NCBI GenBank assembly: GCA_903923395.1 | Contig: CAIXXM010000054.1 | Location: 1-63,141, forward strand | Reading direction: 5' to 3' | Length of the DNA: 63,141 nt | Source of the DNA: an uncultured Acidobacteriia bacterium | GTDB taxonomy: Bacteria; Acidobacteriota; Terriglobia; Bryobacterales; Bryobacteraceae | Shown: positions 43,381 to 52,922 of the stretch, in pieces | How the letters are laid out: each line of letters opens with the position of its first letter | Position numbering within the stretch: the stretch's first letter is position 1 | The notes under the pieces: generated by a model | What the model was told of the DNA's origin: nothing | The model's database searches: none | Seen by the model: the letters and a program-made list of their open reading frames with translations, nothing else | Program-made: the position numbers and the translations under genes

Positions 43381-44340
43381 GTGACCCGCCTCCGCTGCCT
43401 GTTCGCACTCTCCCTGCTCGTCCTTCTTTCCTCCGCGTGCAACCGCTCCTCCAATAAGCGCATCGCCATGATCCCGCAGGGCAAAGCCCACATCTTCTGG
43501 CAATCCATCCACGCCGGTGCCAACTCGGTCAAAAAGGAAAATCCCGGCTACGACCTCATCTGGACCGCCCCCGACATGGAATCCGACTACGAAGGCGAGG
43601 TCAAGCTCGTGGAAGCCATGATCAACCAGCACGTCGATGCCATCTGCGTTTCCCCCATCGAACGCAAAGTGCTGGCCAGCGTCGTCGACCGTGCGGTTGC
43701 CGCCGGTATCCCGGTCTTCGTCTTCGATTCCCCCATGGATACAGATAAGTTCACCTCCCAGATCGCGACCGATAACTACGCTGGCGGTGCCATGGCGGGG
43801 GAACGTATGGGTAAACTGCTGAACGGCAAGGGCAAGGTTTCCATCGTCGCCGCCCAGCCCGGTGTGGCGTCGGCCCTCGCCCGCGAAAAGGGTTTCGAGG
43901 ACAAGATCGCGAAGGATTACCCCGGCATCAAGATCGTAGACAAGCAGTTCGGCATGTCTGACTTCGCCAAGGCGCTCAAAGTCACCGAAAACATGCTCAC
44001 CGCCGAGCCGGATCTGGCGGGCATCTTCGCCAGCAATGAATCCAGCTCCGTCGGCGCGGCGCAGGCCTTGAAGAACCGCAAGGGTGTGAAGCTCGTTGGC
44101 TTCGATTCGAGCCCGCAACTGGTGGAAGCACTCCAGAACGGCATTGTGGACTCTCTTGTGGTGCAAGACCCCTTCGAAATGGGCCGCCGCACCATGCTGG
44201 CTGCGATCTCAAAACTCAAGGGCGGGTCGCCGGAGCGCATCCAAAGCATCTCCCCCAGCCTGCTCACGAAGGAGAACGTGAACACTCCGGAGATGCAGGC
44301 GAAGATCAACGTGGATATTGCCAAGTGGTTGAAGGACTAG
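43381..44340 (+). CDS. Periplasmic sugar-binding lipoprotein (ABC-type, LacI-like fold)
   Basis: 319 aa from GTG 43381. The lipobox LSSAC marks a lipoprotein. The two-lobed binding fold shows AMIPQGKAHIFWQSIHAGA, DAICVSPIE, ATDNYAGGAMAGERMGKLL, ASNESSSVGAAQALKN and VVQDPFEMGRR. This is the RbsB/XylF-like group that delivers sugars to ABC permeases. No permease or ATPase gene is adjacent, so the partner is elsewhere or the protein acts as a sensor. Confidence 0.85.
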   Translation: MTRLRCLFALSLLVLLSSACNRSSNKRIAMIPQGKAHIFWQSIHAGANSVKKENPGYDLIWTAPDMESDYEGEVKLVEAMINQHVDAICVSPIERKVLASVVDRAVAAGIPVFVFDSPMDTDKFTSQIATDNYAGGAMAGERMGKLLNGKGKVSIVAAQPGVASALAREKGFEDKIAKDYPGIKIVDKQFGMSDFAKALKVTENMLTAEPDLAGIFASNESSSVGAAQALKNRKGVKLVGFDSSPQLVEALQNGIVDSLVVQDPFEMGRRTMLAAISKLKGGSPERIQSISPSLLTKENVNTPEMQAKINVDIAKWLKD

Positions 44341-44378
44341 CTAGACGAAGAACGGAATAGCTGGGTGCCGCATCACGC

Positions 44379-44627
44379 CTAACCCCGCAACCCATCCAAA
44401 ACCGGCACATACCGCAACCGCGCTCCGGCGAATTCGGCCAGCACACCGTGCAGATCACTCATCCAATTGCGGTACACCGGAAAACAGACCTCCGTCTGCG
44501 CCGCACCATGCCGCAATTCCGCAGCAATCGCATGCGGCAATTCCGCCAGAGCATCCAGCAAACGCTCCAGGCGCACCGGCTCAATCGTTATCGTCACTTG
44601 TAGTAAATCAGAAATTCTCACGCTCAC
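44379..44627 (-). CDS. Small conserved-looking protein of unknown function
   Basis: 82 aa from GTG 44627, with GGAG 6 nt upstream. It has no signal peptide or membrane segment. It starts VSVRISDLLQVTITIEPVRLERLLDALAELP, with alternating hydrophobic residues that suggest an alpha/beta or ferredoxin-like fold. Only one Cys is present. It lies alone, after an intrinsic-terminator-like hairpin in its own leader. I do not recognise it; the start and even the gene are uncertain, but the SD and amino-acid pattern make it more than a chance frame. Confidence 0.45.
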   Translation of the reverse strand: MSVRISDLLQVTITIEPVRLERLLDALAELPHAIAAELRHGAAQTEVCFPVYRNWMSDLHGVLAEFAGARLRYVPVLDGLRG

Positions 44628-44689
44628 GGTCTTCTCCAGAATGGACTTCGGAGCAAGCGCAAGCACCTTGCAAGAACAGCGTTCCAGGC

Positions 44690-44726
44690 AAAAAAATACC
44701 CTGGAGCCGCAGCAAGGCACCAGGGT
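44690..44726 (-). terminator. Intrinsic terminator or attenuator (minus strand)
   Basis: Read leftward, ACCCTGG pairs with CCAGGGT; after a T/T mismatch GCC pairs with GGC around a 7-nt loop, and the stem is followed by A and seven T (44696-44690). It lies 62 nt upstream of the small ORF at 44627, so it could end a short RNA starting within 44730-44940 or act as an attenuator. Confidence 0.65.
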
Positions 44727-44791
44727 CAAGAAGAAATGACCGAATCGGACGCTTGCCTTTAGCCTTTTTTTAACGTGGTTGCAAAGTAGCC

Positions 44792-44810
44792 GGTCCGAAC
44801 GGTTCGGACC
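44792..44810. promoter_or_regulatory. Perfect 19-nt palindrome
   Basis: GGTCCGAAC-G-GTTCGGACC is a perfect inverted repeat with a single central base. It lies about 135 bp upstream of the DUF1592 gene and inside the putative minus-strand leader. A dimeric repressor or activator site is likely, and an RNA hairpin is possible. Confidence 0.45.
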
Positions 44811-44946
44811 TAAATCACTCCACGCATTTCCAGTATCCCGCCAAAGTGGCAGAAATGCAAACCGGCGGGTAACTGTAACGCTTACTGAGACGCCTTTTCG
44901 GTGGTATTCTAGGCTGATCAGTCCCTCTCGGACTGTCCACAAACTT

Positions 44947-47900
44947 ATGACGTTCCGGCGCTTCCCACTTCGATTTCTGCTCGTCACACTGCTCGGCCTC
45001 GGCGGCACTGTATGGACTGTCCGTACACTCAAAGCCTTCGCCACGCCGCCCGCCCCCGTCGTCAACCAGCAGACCTTCGATGAGAAGATCAAACCCTTCC
45101 TCAAACAGAACTGCATGAATTGCCACAACACGGAGACCGGCACCGCAGGCGTACGGGTTGACACCCTCACCCCCGCCTTCGAAGACCGCCACCTCGCTCT
45201 GTGGGAATCCATGGCACGCCGCATCAACAGCGGTTCCATGCCGCCGAAAGGCCTGCCGCAACCCAGCGTGGAAGACCGCAAGTTTGTCGCCGATTGGATC
45301 AACCTCGGCATCGAAGCCGCCAAACAGCGCCCCACCCCGAAGAACGGTGTCGTCCGCCGTCTCACCGTGACGCAGTACCGCAACACCCTCAAGGAACTCC
45401 TCCAGCTCGAAGACGATCTCACGGACCGCCTGCCGCCCGATGCCATCTCCAAGGACGGCTTCGTCAACAATACCGAAACCCTGCAACTCTCCCCGCTGCT
45501 CGTCGAATCCTACTTCGAGATCGCCGAAGAAGCCCTGAAGCGCGCCATTGTCGACCCCAAAGTGCCCCCCACCATCCAGGATTTCCGCATGGATTTCGGC
45601 ACCTCCGTCAACCCCCGCCCGCTCAAAGAAAAGCTCATCCTCGGTGCCGGCAGCGCCCTGCTGGAGAACAAAGATTTCGTCGTCTCCCAGCCCATTCCCG
45701 TCAAGCCTTTCGCCTTCAACCCCTTCCACATGCGCACCAAGTGGCGCTTCATTGAGGGCTACCAGGGCAATGACACCGTGCGCGGCTGGCGCGAATACGA
45801 CAGCATTTATCACAACGTTTTCGCCGATATGCGCGGCAGCGGCGGCTACCCCAAGGGGCGCGCCTACAGCCTCGTCCAGGAAGGCCTGCTGCTCCGCCCC
45901 GCCATCCCCAACGATGAGATCTTTGGCGCGGACGGCACCTACGGACCCAAAGCGAACTTCAAGATCTCCCTCCGCGAACTCCCGGACTCCGGCCGCTTCC
46001 GCGTGACCGTGATGGCCGCGAAATACAACGACGGCCTGCTTCTCGACTCCGGCATCAAGCCCCTCAACACGCCCGAAACCATCACGGTCTCCGGTGTACA
46101 GGCGAAGCAGACAGTCACCATTCCCAAAGCTGGCATCTACCAGGTCGACGTCACCTCCGCCGCCAAAGTCTCCGCCCCGCCAGAGCCCGATTCCACACAC
46201 CTCACCGAAGGCCTCATCACCGGACTCCTCCCCGCCAGCGGCCTGCCCGCCACCGCCAAGCTGCAGGGCAAAGCGAAACTCGTTGACTCTCCCTTCGGCA
46301 AAGCCGTCTCCATCACCGCGGATGGCGACGCCGCCGCTTTCCCACACACCGACTCCATGAATACCGGTGACGGCGACTTCACCATCACCGCCTGGGTGAA
46401 GCCTAACGCCCTCCGGAAGGGTGGAATCCTCAGCCTCGGCCCGCGCAACGGCCCCAGTTGGTATCTCGAAACCTCTGATAACAAAGGCGCTCTCCGCTTC
46501 CAGACCACCAGCGCCGCCAACGACTCCAATGGCAGCGTCGCCTCCCCCGGCGGCACCCTGAAAGCCAAGACCTGGCAACAGATCTCCATCGTCGTCCGCC
46601 GCAAGCGCGCCGAAGCACTCCTCTACGTCAACGCCTACCCCGTCGGGCGCGGCGAACTCGAAGGTGCCAGCCTCGACAACCCCAAGGCCGACTTCCTCAT
46701 CGGACGCGTTGCCGATTCCGACACCTTCCGAGGTGATATCGCCGATGTGCGCTTCTACAAGCGCGCCCTCGAACGCCCGGAAATCGCCGCCCTCGTCTTC
46801 CCCGGCAAGGAGTTCGTCACCGCACCGCCCGGAGAAAAGCCGCAGGACATCACCCTCACCCTCGGTGGCAGACAGTTTGTCAGCACCCTGAAGCAACCCG
46901 CCTTCCTCGCCGTGCGCCTGGAAGCTGGCCCGCTCGAATTGGAAGAACGCCACACCGGCGTCACCGCCATCGAGAAGATCAGCTTCACACCTCTGCCGGC
47001 AACTTCAGACATCACGCCTAAATTCCTCGCGTTTGAAAAGCGCGCGCCGAAACTCGGCGTCCACCTCGGCTTCCGCCGCGATTGCGGCAGCACCTTCGCT
47101 CCCGTCGGCGGACCCGTCGTCGTCTCAGATACCAAGTTCAACAAGTTCGTCTTCGAAGGCGCGATGCGAAATTACCCGAACCCCGACGTCGAAAAAGACA
47201 ACGTCAACTACCTGGCTGGCATGCGCGAAATCGCTGTACGGAGCGAGTATACAGATGGGCGCGACATGCCCAGACTGATGATCCACTCCGTCGAATTCGA
47301 AGGTCCGTTCTATGACCAGTGGCCCCCCGCCACCCACAAGAACATCTTTATCGACTCCCCGAAGAAGAGCGACCCCAACGCCTACGCCCAGCAAATTCTT
47401 CACAACTTTGAGACCAAGGCCTACCGCCGCCCGGTCACTCCGGCCGAAGACGCTGCGATCTTTGCGGTCTACAAGAAATCCACCGCCGCCGGCCGCAGCT
47501 TCCAGGATTCCATCAAAGACGCCCTGCAGGTGGTTCTGACCTCGCCCCAGTTCCTCCTCATCACGGAGAAGAGCAAGACCCCGGAGCCAGAACCGCTCGA
47601 CAGCTACGAACTCGCCAGCAAACTGGCCTACTTCCTCTGGAACGGTCCGCCGGACCGCAAGACCCTGCAACTGGCCGCCAATGGCACCCTGCGCAAGCAA
47701 CTCGACGCCGAAGTTACCCGCATGATCGCGGATGATCGCTTCACCCGCTTCACCAAAGAGTTCGCCACGCAGTGGCTGGCGCTCGATAAATTCGCCGTTC
47801 TGGAACCCGACCGCAAGAAATTCCCCGCGCTCAGCCGGGATACCCGTTCGCAGTTGAAGCTCGAACCCATCCAGACTGTGCAATACCTCATCCGCAACAA

Positions 47901-48579
47901 CATGCCGGTGAAGAACCTGGTTTCCTCGGACTTCATCGTCGCCAATGAAACCGTTGCCAACTACTATGACCTCGGTTCGAAGACAGAAAGCGGCTTCGAG
48001 TTCGTCGCCATTCCTCACGGTCGCAAAGAACTCGGCGGCGTGCTCACCGAAGCCGCCATCATGGCCGGACTCTCTGACGGACGCGAATCGAACCCCGTGA
48101 AGCGCGGTGCATGGCTCGCCCGGAAGATCATCTCTGAACCGCCAAATGATCCGCCACCGAACGTGCCCACCGTCAAGGAAGATCCGAACCTCACCCTGCG
48201 CCAGCGTCTGGAACAGCACCGCAACCAGAACGGTTGCAAACAGTGCCACGCCAAGATCGACCCCTGGGGTGTTGCGATGGAAGAGTTCGACGCTGGCGGA
48301 CGCCTCAAGTCCGTCCACGCCGACGCCAGTTCCACCCTGCCCGACAACACCAAGGTGGAAGGCGCCAATGACCTGAAGCGCTACCTTGCGGAGGACCGGA
48401 TCGACCAGGTGGCCTACAGCGTTCTCAAGAACCTGGAGACCTATGCCAACGGCCGCACCCTGTCGGTTTACGAGCTGACGAACCTGAAGAAGGACACGCT
48501 CAAACTCAAAGCGGACGGCTACCGGATGAAAGATATGGTCCGGTATGTCGTGAACAGCAGCCTGTTTTTAGAGAAATAG
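44947..48579 (+). CDS. DUF1587/DUF1592/DUF1588/DUF1585 protein with cytochrome c-like motif and LamG insert
   Basis: 1210 aa from ATG 44947. After an N-terminal helix ([13 protein letters not shown]), QNCMNCHN gives a heme c motif (CxxCH, 56-60). DUF1587 follows ([16 protein letters not shown]), then a LamG/concanavalin-like domain (about 425-615: [17 protein letters not shown] and [13 protein letters not shown]). DUF1592, DUF1588 ([14 protein letters not shown], a second CxxCH at 1097-1101) and DUF1585 ([11 protein letters not shown]) complete it. This set is typical of Planctomycetes and Acidobacteria; a role in secreted oxidation of polymers has been suggested but not proven. The DUF1552 partner is 20 bp downstream. 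Confidence 0.9.
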   Translation: MTFRRFPLRFLLVTLLGLGGTVWTVRTLKAFATPPAPVVNQQTFDEKIKPFLKQNCMNCHNTETGTAGVRVDTLTPAFEDRHLALWESMARRINSGSMPPKGLPQPSVEDRKFVADWINLGIEAAKQRPTPKNGVVRRLTVTQYRNTLKELLQLEDDLTDRLPPDAISKDGFVNNTETLQLSPLLVESYFEIAEEALKRAIVDPKVPPTIQDFRMDFGTSVNPRPLKEKLILGAGSALLENKDFVVSQPIPVKPFAFNPFHMRTKWRFIEGYQGNDTVRGWREYDSIYHNVFADMRGSGGYPKGRAYSLVQEGLLLRPAIPNDEIFGADGTYGPKANFKISLRELPDSGRFRVTVMAAKYNDGLLLDSGIKPLNTPETITVSGVQAKQTVTIPKAGIYQVDVTSAAKVSAPPEPDSTHLTEGLITGLLPASGLPATAKLQGKAKLVDSPFGKAVSITADGDAAAFPHTDSMNTGDGDFTITAWVKPNALRKGGILSLGPRNGPSWYLETSDNKGALRFQTTSAANDSNGSVASPGGTLKAKTWQQISIVVRRKRAEALLYVNAYPVGRGELEGASLDNPKADFLIGRVADSDTFRGDIADVRFYKRALERPEIAALVFPGKEFVTAPPGEKPQDITLTLGGRQFVSTLKQPAFLAVRLEAGPLELEERHTGVTAIEKISFTPLPATSDITPKFLAFEKRAPKLGVHLGFRRDCGSTFAPVGGPVVVSDTKFNKFVFEGAMRNYPNPDVEKDNVNYLAGMREIAVRSEYTDGRDMPRLMIHSVEFEGPFYDQWPPATHKNIFIDSPKKSDPNAYAQQILHNFETKAYRRPVTPAEDAAIFAVYKKSTAAGRSFQDSIKDALQVVLTSPQFLLITEKSKTPEPEPLDSYELASKLAYFLWNGPPDRKTLQLAANGTLRKQLDAEVTRMIADDRFTRFTKEFATQWLALDKFAVLEPDRKKFPALSRDTRSQLKLEPIQTVQYLIRNNMPVKNLVSSDFIVANETVANYYDLGSKTESGFEFVAIPHGRKELGGVLTEAAIMAGLSDGRESNPVKRGAWLARKIISEPPNDPPPNVPTVKEDPNLTLRQRLEQHRNQNGCKQCHAKIDPWGVAMEEFDAGGRLKSVHADASSTLPDNTKVEGANDLKRYLAEDRIDQVAYSVLKNLETYANGRTLSVYELTNLKKDTLKLKADGYRMKDMVRYVVNSSLFLEK

Positions 48580-48599
48580 TTAGAATAAGAGACAACGCC

Positions 48600-49946
48600 A
48601 TGAACACCTCCTCCTTACGCCTCGACCGCCGGGCCTTCCTGAAAGGCATCGGAGGAGCAGCCCTCGCGCTGCCAGTGCTCGACGCCATGGGCGCCGAAGT
48701 CGCGGAGCAGACGCCGAAGCGCTTCTGCGCCATCTACACCGCCAACGGCATGTCCCTGCCCAAGGCCGAGCATGGTCTGGATGAGTGGTCGTGGTTCCCG
48801 CGCCAGGAGAAGGATGGCCGGTTTGTGTTCGGCAAATCCACCGAACCCCTCGCGCCGTTCCGCAGCAAGCTCAGCTTCATGAGCAATCTCTACCACCCCA
48901 GTGGCCCGAAGTCTGACCCGCACACCTGCTCGGATATGTGGCTGACCGGCGCGCCGCTCTATAACCCGAAGCCCGGCACGTACAACACCGCCGGTCTCGA
49001 TCAGGTCATCGCCTCCCACACCAAGCAGTATTGCCGCCAGCCCTCTTTGATTTTGTCGATCGATGCAGGCACCGGCTATCTCTCCCGCACCGGCACCATT
49101 TCCTACAGCCTGGACGGCCGGCCGATCCCCGCGGAGAACAATCCCCGCCGCGTCTTCGACCGTCTCTTCCGCGCCGACCGCGGTTCCATCCAATCCGAAC
49201 GCGAAAAGCTGCAACGGCGCATCAAACTGGTGGACGCCGTCGCCGCCAATGCGAAATCCCTCGACCAACAGCTCGGCAAGTCTGACCGTGAGCGCATGGA
49301 TCAGTATCTGACCTCGCTCAACGAAGTGGAATCCCGGCTCATCGCTTCCGAGAAGTGGATCGACATCCCGCTCAAAAAGCAGGACTATTCGCACCTGAAT
49401 CTGGATGCGAGCCCAGAAGGCGAACCTGCGGAATACTACCGCAATATGTTCGACCTGATGGCGCTGGCCTTCGATGCCGACATCACCCGCTCGGCGACCT
49501 TCATGTTGAACCGCGAGGACGGCATGGGCATCAGCGATACCTTCCCGTTGAAGCTGGGCCTGGCCAAGACGCACCACAACCTGTCACACGCGACGGATAA
49601 GGAAGGCCAGTTGCACTTCGCGCAGTATGATCTCTTCCTGAGCAAGCAGATCGCCCACTTCCTGGAACGTATGGAGGGCTACAAGGACCGCAACGGTTCG
49701 GTGCTCGACAACACCATCGTGATGTTCGGCAGCGGCGCCAGTACGACGCACAACAGCCACAACATCCCGACCCTGATCGCCGGCGGTGCCAATATGGGCC
49801 TGAAGCACGGTCAGTTCTGGAAGGGCAAGGAAGAAACCCGGATGTCGAACGTCCACCTGAGCATTCTCCACTCGATGGGGATTGGTGAGGAAGCGTTCTC
49901 AGACAGCACGGGAACGCTGAGCGGGTCTATCTTCAGCAAGGTTTAG
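48600..49946 (+). CDS. DUF1552 protein, Tat-exported
   Basis: 448 aa. [22 protein letters not shown] is a twin-arginine signal. The body matches the DUF1552 family, with [39 protein letters not shown] and [26 protein letters not shown]. This family is usually the direct partner of DUF1592 proteins and shares a distant relation with sulfatase/phosphatase-like DUF1501 proteins. The function is unknown. A strong GC hairpin begins at its stop codon. Confidence 0.9.
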   Translation: MNTSSLRLDRRAFLKGIGGAALALPVLDAMGAEVAEQTPKRFCAIYTANGMSLPKAEHGLDEWSWFPRQEKDGRFVFGKSTEPLAPFRSKLSFMSNLYHPSGPKSDPHTCSDMWLTGAPLYNPKPGTYNTAGLDQVIASHTKQYCRQPSLILSIDAGTGYLSRTGTISYSLDGRPIPAENNPRRVFDRLFRADRGSIQSEREKLQRRIKLVDAVAANAKSLDQQLGKSDRERMDQYLTSLNEVESRLIASEKWIDIPLKKQDYSHLNLDASPEGEPAEYYRNMFDLMALAFDADITRSATFMLNREDGMGISDTFPLKLGLAKTHHNLSHATDKEGQLHFAQYDLFLSKQIAHFLERMEGYKDRNGSVLDNTIVMFGSGASTTHNSHNIPTLIAGGANMGLKHGQFWKGKEETRMSNVHLSILHSMGIGEEAFSDSTGTLSGSIFSKV

Positions 49947-49963
49947 GGCGGCCCGGGCCGCCC
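49946..49963 (+). terminator. GC-rich hairpin at the end of the DUF1552 gene
   Basis: GGGCGGCCC-GGGCCGCCC is a perfect 18-bp palindrome whose first base is the last base of the TAG stop. It would form a very stable hairpin in the mRNA. No T-tract follows, so it is either an atypical terminator or an mRNA-stabilising end. Confidence 0.45.
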
Positions 49964-49972
49964 CAGTTGCGC

Positions 49973-50183
49973 CGCCCACCGTTCGCACGTGCTACTCCCC
50001 ACCGCCGCTTGAACCACATTCCGTTTCAATTCATCACGTCTCGTCGGTCGCCCACTGTTCGCACGTCATTCTGACGTGCGTACCCAGCCTACGCCCAACC
50101 GCCGCTTCAACCACTTCTGGTTCAATTCAGCACGCCCGTCTGCAAGATGGGCGAACAAGGCACGTCTCTTCGGTCGCCCACCG
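49973..50183. repeat. Degenerate direct repeats with internal hairpins
   Basis: CGCCCAC(C/T)GTTCGCACGT occurs at 49973-49990 and 50049-50066, with a shorter CGCCCACCG at 50175. ACCGCCGCTT(G/C)AACCAC occurs at 50001 and 50098, and CACGTCTC(G/T)TCGGTCGCCCAC at 50035 and 50161. Two hairpins lie inside: CGCACGTCA-TTC-TGACGTGCG (50060-50080) and GCCCGTCT-GCA-AGATGGGC (50134-50152). The spacing is irregular, so it is not a CRISPR array; it may be a REP-like element. It fills the gap before the peroxiredoxin gene. Confidence 0.6.
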
Positions 50184-50240
50184 ACCTTCTTTCGCCCCCC
50201 GGCAATGTTAGCCTGTGAAGACAAGGAGATGCTCACACCA

Positions 50241-50786
50241 ATGAGACTTTCACATCTTGCCTTCCTGGCCGCAGTCGCCTGCACCAGCCTGTTTGCACAA
50301 CAGGCCCCGCAGTTGACGCCGCTTAAGGTTGGCGATACAGCGCCCGACTTCACCCTCGGGTCCACAGACGGAAAGAAAGTGACACTCTCTGAGTTCAAGG
50401 GTAAGAAGGGCGTCGTCCTCGCCTTCTTCCCCGCCGCCTTCACCGGTGGCTGAACGAAAGAGATGCAAAGCTACCAGTTGGGTAGCACGAAATTCAATAA
50501 CGACACCATGGTGATGTTCGGCGTCAGCACGGACAACACTCCCTCCCAGAAAGAATTCGCCACCAAACTTGGACTCACCTTCAGCCTGCTCAGTGACTTC
50601 AGCACCAGAAGCACAGCCAAGGCCTACGGCGTTCTGCGTCCAGACGGCATGTGTAACCGCGTGACGTTCGTGATCGATGAAGATATGAAGATCACTTATG
50701 TCGAAATCGGGAACTCAGCCGTTGATGCTTCCGGCGCGGAAACCGCCTGCAGCCGTTTGGACCACAAGAAAGCCACTGCCAAGTAA
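50241..50786 (+). CDS. Selenoprotein peroxiredoxin (AhpC/TSA-Prx type, TGA read as selenocysteine)
   Basis: 181 aa if TGA at 50451-50453 is read as Sec71. Before it: signal peptide (LAFLAAVACTSLFAQ), then VGDTAPDFTLGSTDG and FFPAAFTGG. After it, in the same frame: TKEMQSYQ, VFGVSTD-like MFGVSTDNTPSQKEF and FVIDEDMKI. The family signature P-x3-T-x2-C is complete except that the peroxidatic Cys is the TGA. Further Cys at 138 and 170 could resolve the selenenic acid. A SECIS-like hairpin follows (50470-50486), and SelB is encoded at 21198. It would reduce peroxides, probably in the periplasm. ATG 50241 is chosen for the signal peptide; GGAG is 12 nt upstream. Ordinary annotation would split this gene into two pieces. 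Confidence 0.9.
50470..50486 (+). promoter_or_regulatory. Bacterial SECIS element in the peroxiredoxin mRNA
   Basis: GCTACC-AGTTG-GGTAGC forms a 6-bp stem with a 5-nt loop that has G in its second position. The loop begins 22 nt after the TGA. Bacterial SECIS hairpins lie in the coding region just after the UGA and typically carry a G among the first loop bases; both fit. SelB binding is inferred. Confidence 0.75.
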
Positions 50787-50795
50787 CTGCGTTGA

Positions 50796-51632
50796 TCAAT
50801 CCCGTATGGGCGTGCGCACAAAAGCCGCGCCCATCGGACCCACCACAAAGGGTTGCCTGGCCGCCAAGGCTTCCTCCCGCAATCGCTCCGTAAGTGTTTC
50901 CACACCGATTTCCCCTTCGCGCAAGATCCCCACAGCAATGAGCTTCGGCTCCAGGCTCTTGATCGTCTCGCCCAGCCACTCATAGTAGTTACTGTCCGCG
51001 CCACCCTCCACCATATACTCCAAACGGCACTCCGGCACCGGCAAGCCGGCATCCAGAAAGTAACGGTAGAGCATGGAACCCGCGCGCACCGCCAGTCCGG
51101 TCTCAGTGAAAAGTGCCGTGATTGCATTCCAGCAACAAGCCAGCAGCGGCATGCCGTCATACTTCGGCGTCAGACCGGAAAGATCGTACTCCTGAAACAC
51201 GATCAAACCGCCGGCGTGCACCATGGATGCAGCCTTTCGGATCAGTAACACCGGGTCTTTCGTGTGGATGAGGATATGCCGCGCGATAACTGCGTCATAT
51301 TTCGTTTTCGGCTCAAAGGAGGCCAGATCCGCCTGGATGAACTGCATATGATCCAGACCTTCGGCAGTTGCGCGACCCGCCGCGACAGCAAGTGCATCAG
51401 CATCCAGATCCACGCCGGTAACACTGCCATGCGAACCCGCCAGCCGGCCTGCAATCAGGGAAACATCCCCCACGCCACAGGCCATATCGAGTACTTGCAT
51501 GCCGCCGCTGATCCCGGCGTCGCGTAACAAACGCTCCGTATGAGGATTGATGATTGAAGCCTGTAATGCCAGACGCCGGCGCTCCGGGTCTGTGTGGCTC
51601 ATGACGTATGCGTGGGCTGGTTCAGCGGGCAT
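50796..51632 (-). CDS. Class I SAM-dependent methyltransferase
   Basis: 278 aa; ATG 51602 is an alternative start. Motif I VLDMACGVGDVS, motif II GVDLDADAL, then FIQADLASF, and motif IV region YDAVIARHILIH define the Rossmann-like SAM fold. The C-terminal 110 residues are less typical and may bind substrate. The substrate is unknown. It starts 18 bp after the stop of the BrxD-like gene on the same strand, so it could be the fourth gene of that operon. It converges on the peroxiredoxin gene with a 9-bp gap. Confidence 0.85.
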   Translation of the reverse strand: MPAEPAHAYVMSHTDPERRRLALQASIINPHTERLLRDAGISGGMQVLDMACGVGDVSLIAGRLAGSHGSVTGVDLDADALAVAAGRATAEGLDHMQFIQADLASFEPKTKYDAVIARHILIHTKDPVLLIRKAASMVHAGGLIVFQEYDLSGLTPKYDGMPLLACCWNAITALFTETGLAVRAGSMLYRYFLDAGLPVPECRLEYMVEGGADSNYYEWLGETIKSLEPKLIAVGILREGEIGVETLTERLREEALAARQPFVVGPMGAAFVRTPIRD

Positions 51633-51650
51633 CCCAGCATTCTATAATGC

Positions 51651-52922
51651 TCACGCAATGTCTCCAAGCACATCATCAATCAAACTTTGGTCGCTTCTTC
51701 CCGTATGCTTTGAGTTGCTTCGTTCGCTGTCCCGATAATCGGTATGCCACTCCGCGGTTTCCAGTTCGACCGCTTCCCCGGGGTGAAGCCGGCGTAAGTC
51801 CCACTCTGTGATCCACCGGCGAATATAAGCGCGCAGCGGAGTACTTTGTTCGCGCCGCAGAGGTGTGGTGACCGCAGGCTCCCAGTCATAAGCGGTCTTG
51901 TAGAGACCCCGTATCCGGGCAAAAGTATCATCCAGTGCGGCGAGATCCGGACGCTTCAGCGTATATCCATTCCCGGCAAGAATTCGCATGCCGGCTTCCG
52001 CCAGAACATCCTCTCCTGTACCCGCGTATGCCGCCCGCGACTTCATCAACTTCGGTATCCTGGTCCAGTCGTCCTTTTCTTCCAGCACAGCGCGTGTGTA
52101 ATCGCCAGTGATGGCCAGCACGGGCAGCACCGGTAACCCCGGCTCCGCCTTCGAGTTCATCAGCCGGGCTATCTCCACATATGACTTTCCTCTTTGGAGG
52201 GCGGAGTAAGTACCCAGTAACTCCACTTCATCCACCAGAAGTACCCAGCCCGCGTAACCTGCAGCCCTGATCAAACGGCCTGCAAACTGAAATCTCTGCG
52301 CGGCAAGCTCCCGTTGACTTGTGTATCCCGCGACATAGGGAACGCCAGCCTGACGCATTCTGGATTTCAGTGCCGTGGCTGCGATCTTCCCGCCAGCCCA
52401 AAACCGAATGATCTGGTCACGAAATTCGTGGTCGGCCTGGAAATGCTCGAACAGGAACAATGACGCAGCAAAGCGCGGATCCATTCCATTGGAAGCTTGA
52501 TTGGTCCAGCGTTCAAACTCCCGATATGCTGCGGATTGGAAGACAAGCTGGTTGGCAATTTCATTGAATGCCGGACCAGCTCTCTTGGGCAAAGTGATAC
52601 TCTCGACCGCGCCTTGATACATCTTGACTGGGTCATGCAGCGGTGTCTCTTTGTTGACATATACTCTGCTGACCGCGAAGTTGCGCTCCAGAGCAAGCTC
52701 TGCAAGATAGCCCAGAGTATGTGATTTGCCAGTGCCAAAATCACCCTTGATTAGAAATCCATTGTAAGTCTGGCTGCGGATAACAGCGTCCAGCCGGTCT
52801 CCAAACACTTGTTCCACCTTGGGTTGGTCACAGCCAAGAACCCTGACGCTGTAAGAGTTTGGGACACCGGCGCGCAGTGCCTCCACGGAACTTCTGGCAG
52901 AAAACTTTGTTTCGTCCCGCAT
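51651..52922 (-). CDS. BrxD-like (DUF2791) P-loop ATPase
   Basis: 423 aa from ATG 52922, which shares one base with the preceding TGA (TGATG). Walker A GDFGTGKS (60-67) and Walker B VLLVDEVELLG (227-237) are intact. ARSSVEALRAGVPN near the start and the length agree with the BREX-system ATP-binding family (DUF2791). In BREX, BrxD-like ATPases take part in phage defence, but no other BREX gene (pglZ, pglX, brxC, brxL) is here. It is the third gene of a coupled cassette whose second product is a degenerate relative. Confidence 0.8.
   Translation of the reverse strand: MRDETKFSARSSVEALRAGVPNSYSVRVLGCDQPKVEQVFGDRLDAVIRSQTYNGFLIKGDFGTGKSHTLGYLAELALERNFAVSRVYVNKETPLHDPVKMYQGAVESITLPKRAGPAFNEIANQLVFQSAAYREFERWTNQASNGMDPRFAASLFLFEHFQADHEFRDQIIRFWAGGKIAATALKSRMRQAGVPYVAGYTSQRELAAQRFQFAGRLIRAAGYAGWVLLVDEVELLGTYSALQRGKSYVEIARLMNSKAEPGLPVLPVLAITGDYTRAVLEEKDDWTRIPKLMKSRAAYAGTGEDVLAEAGMRILAGNGYTLKRPDLAALDDTFARIRGLYKTAYDWEPAVTTPLRREQSTPLRAYIRRWITEWDLRRLHPGEAVELETAEWHTDYRDSERSNSKHTGRSDQSLIDDVLGDIA

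Larger units (their letters stand above)
44628..44946. other. Hairpin-rich divergent intergenic region
   Basis: 319 bp without a gene. It holds an intrinsic terminator on the minus strand (44690-44726), a perfect 19-nt palindrome (44792-44810), an inverted repeat CCCGCC/GGCGGG (44837-44842, 44864-44869), a CTGATCAG palindrome (44914-44921) and a small hairpin AGTCC-CTCTC-GGACT (44920-44934) 12 bp before the next ATG. No clear -35/-10 was found. Confidence 0.5.

Noticed and set aside
44815-46953. 712-codon minus-strand open frame, Gly/Glu/Val-rich
   Set aside because: It is the mirror of the DUF1592 gene, with composition of a shadow frame and no recognisable motif.
49973-50183. Possible CRISPR array
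   Set aside because: Repeats are imperfect, few, differently ordered and spaced 76-126 bp, and no cas genes are present.
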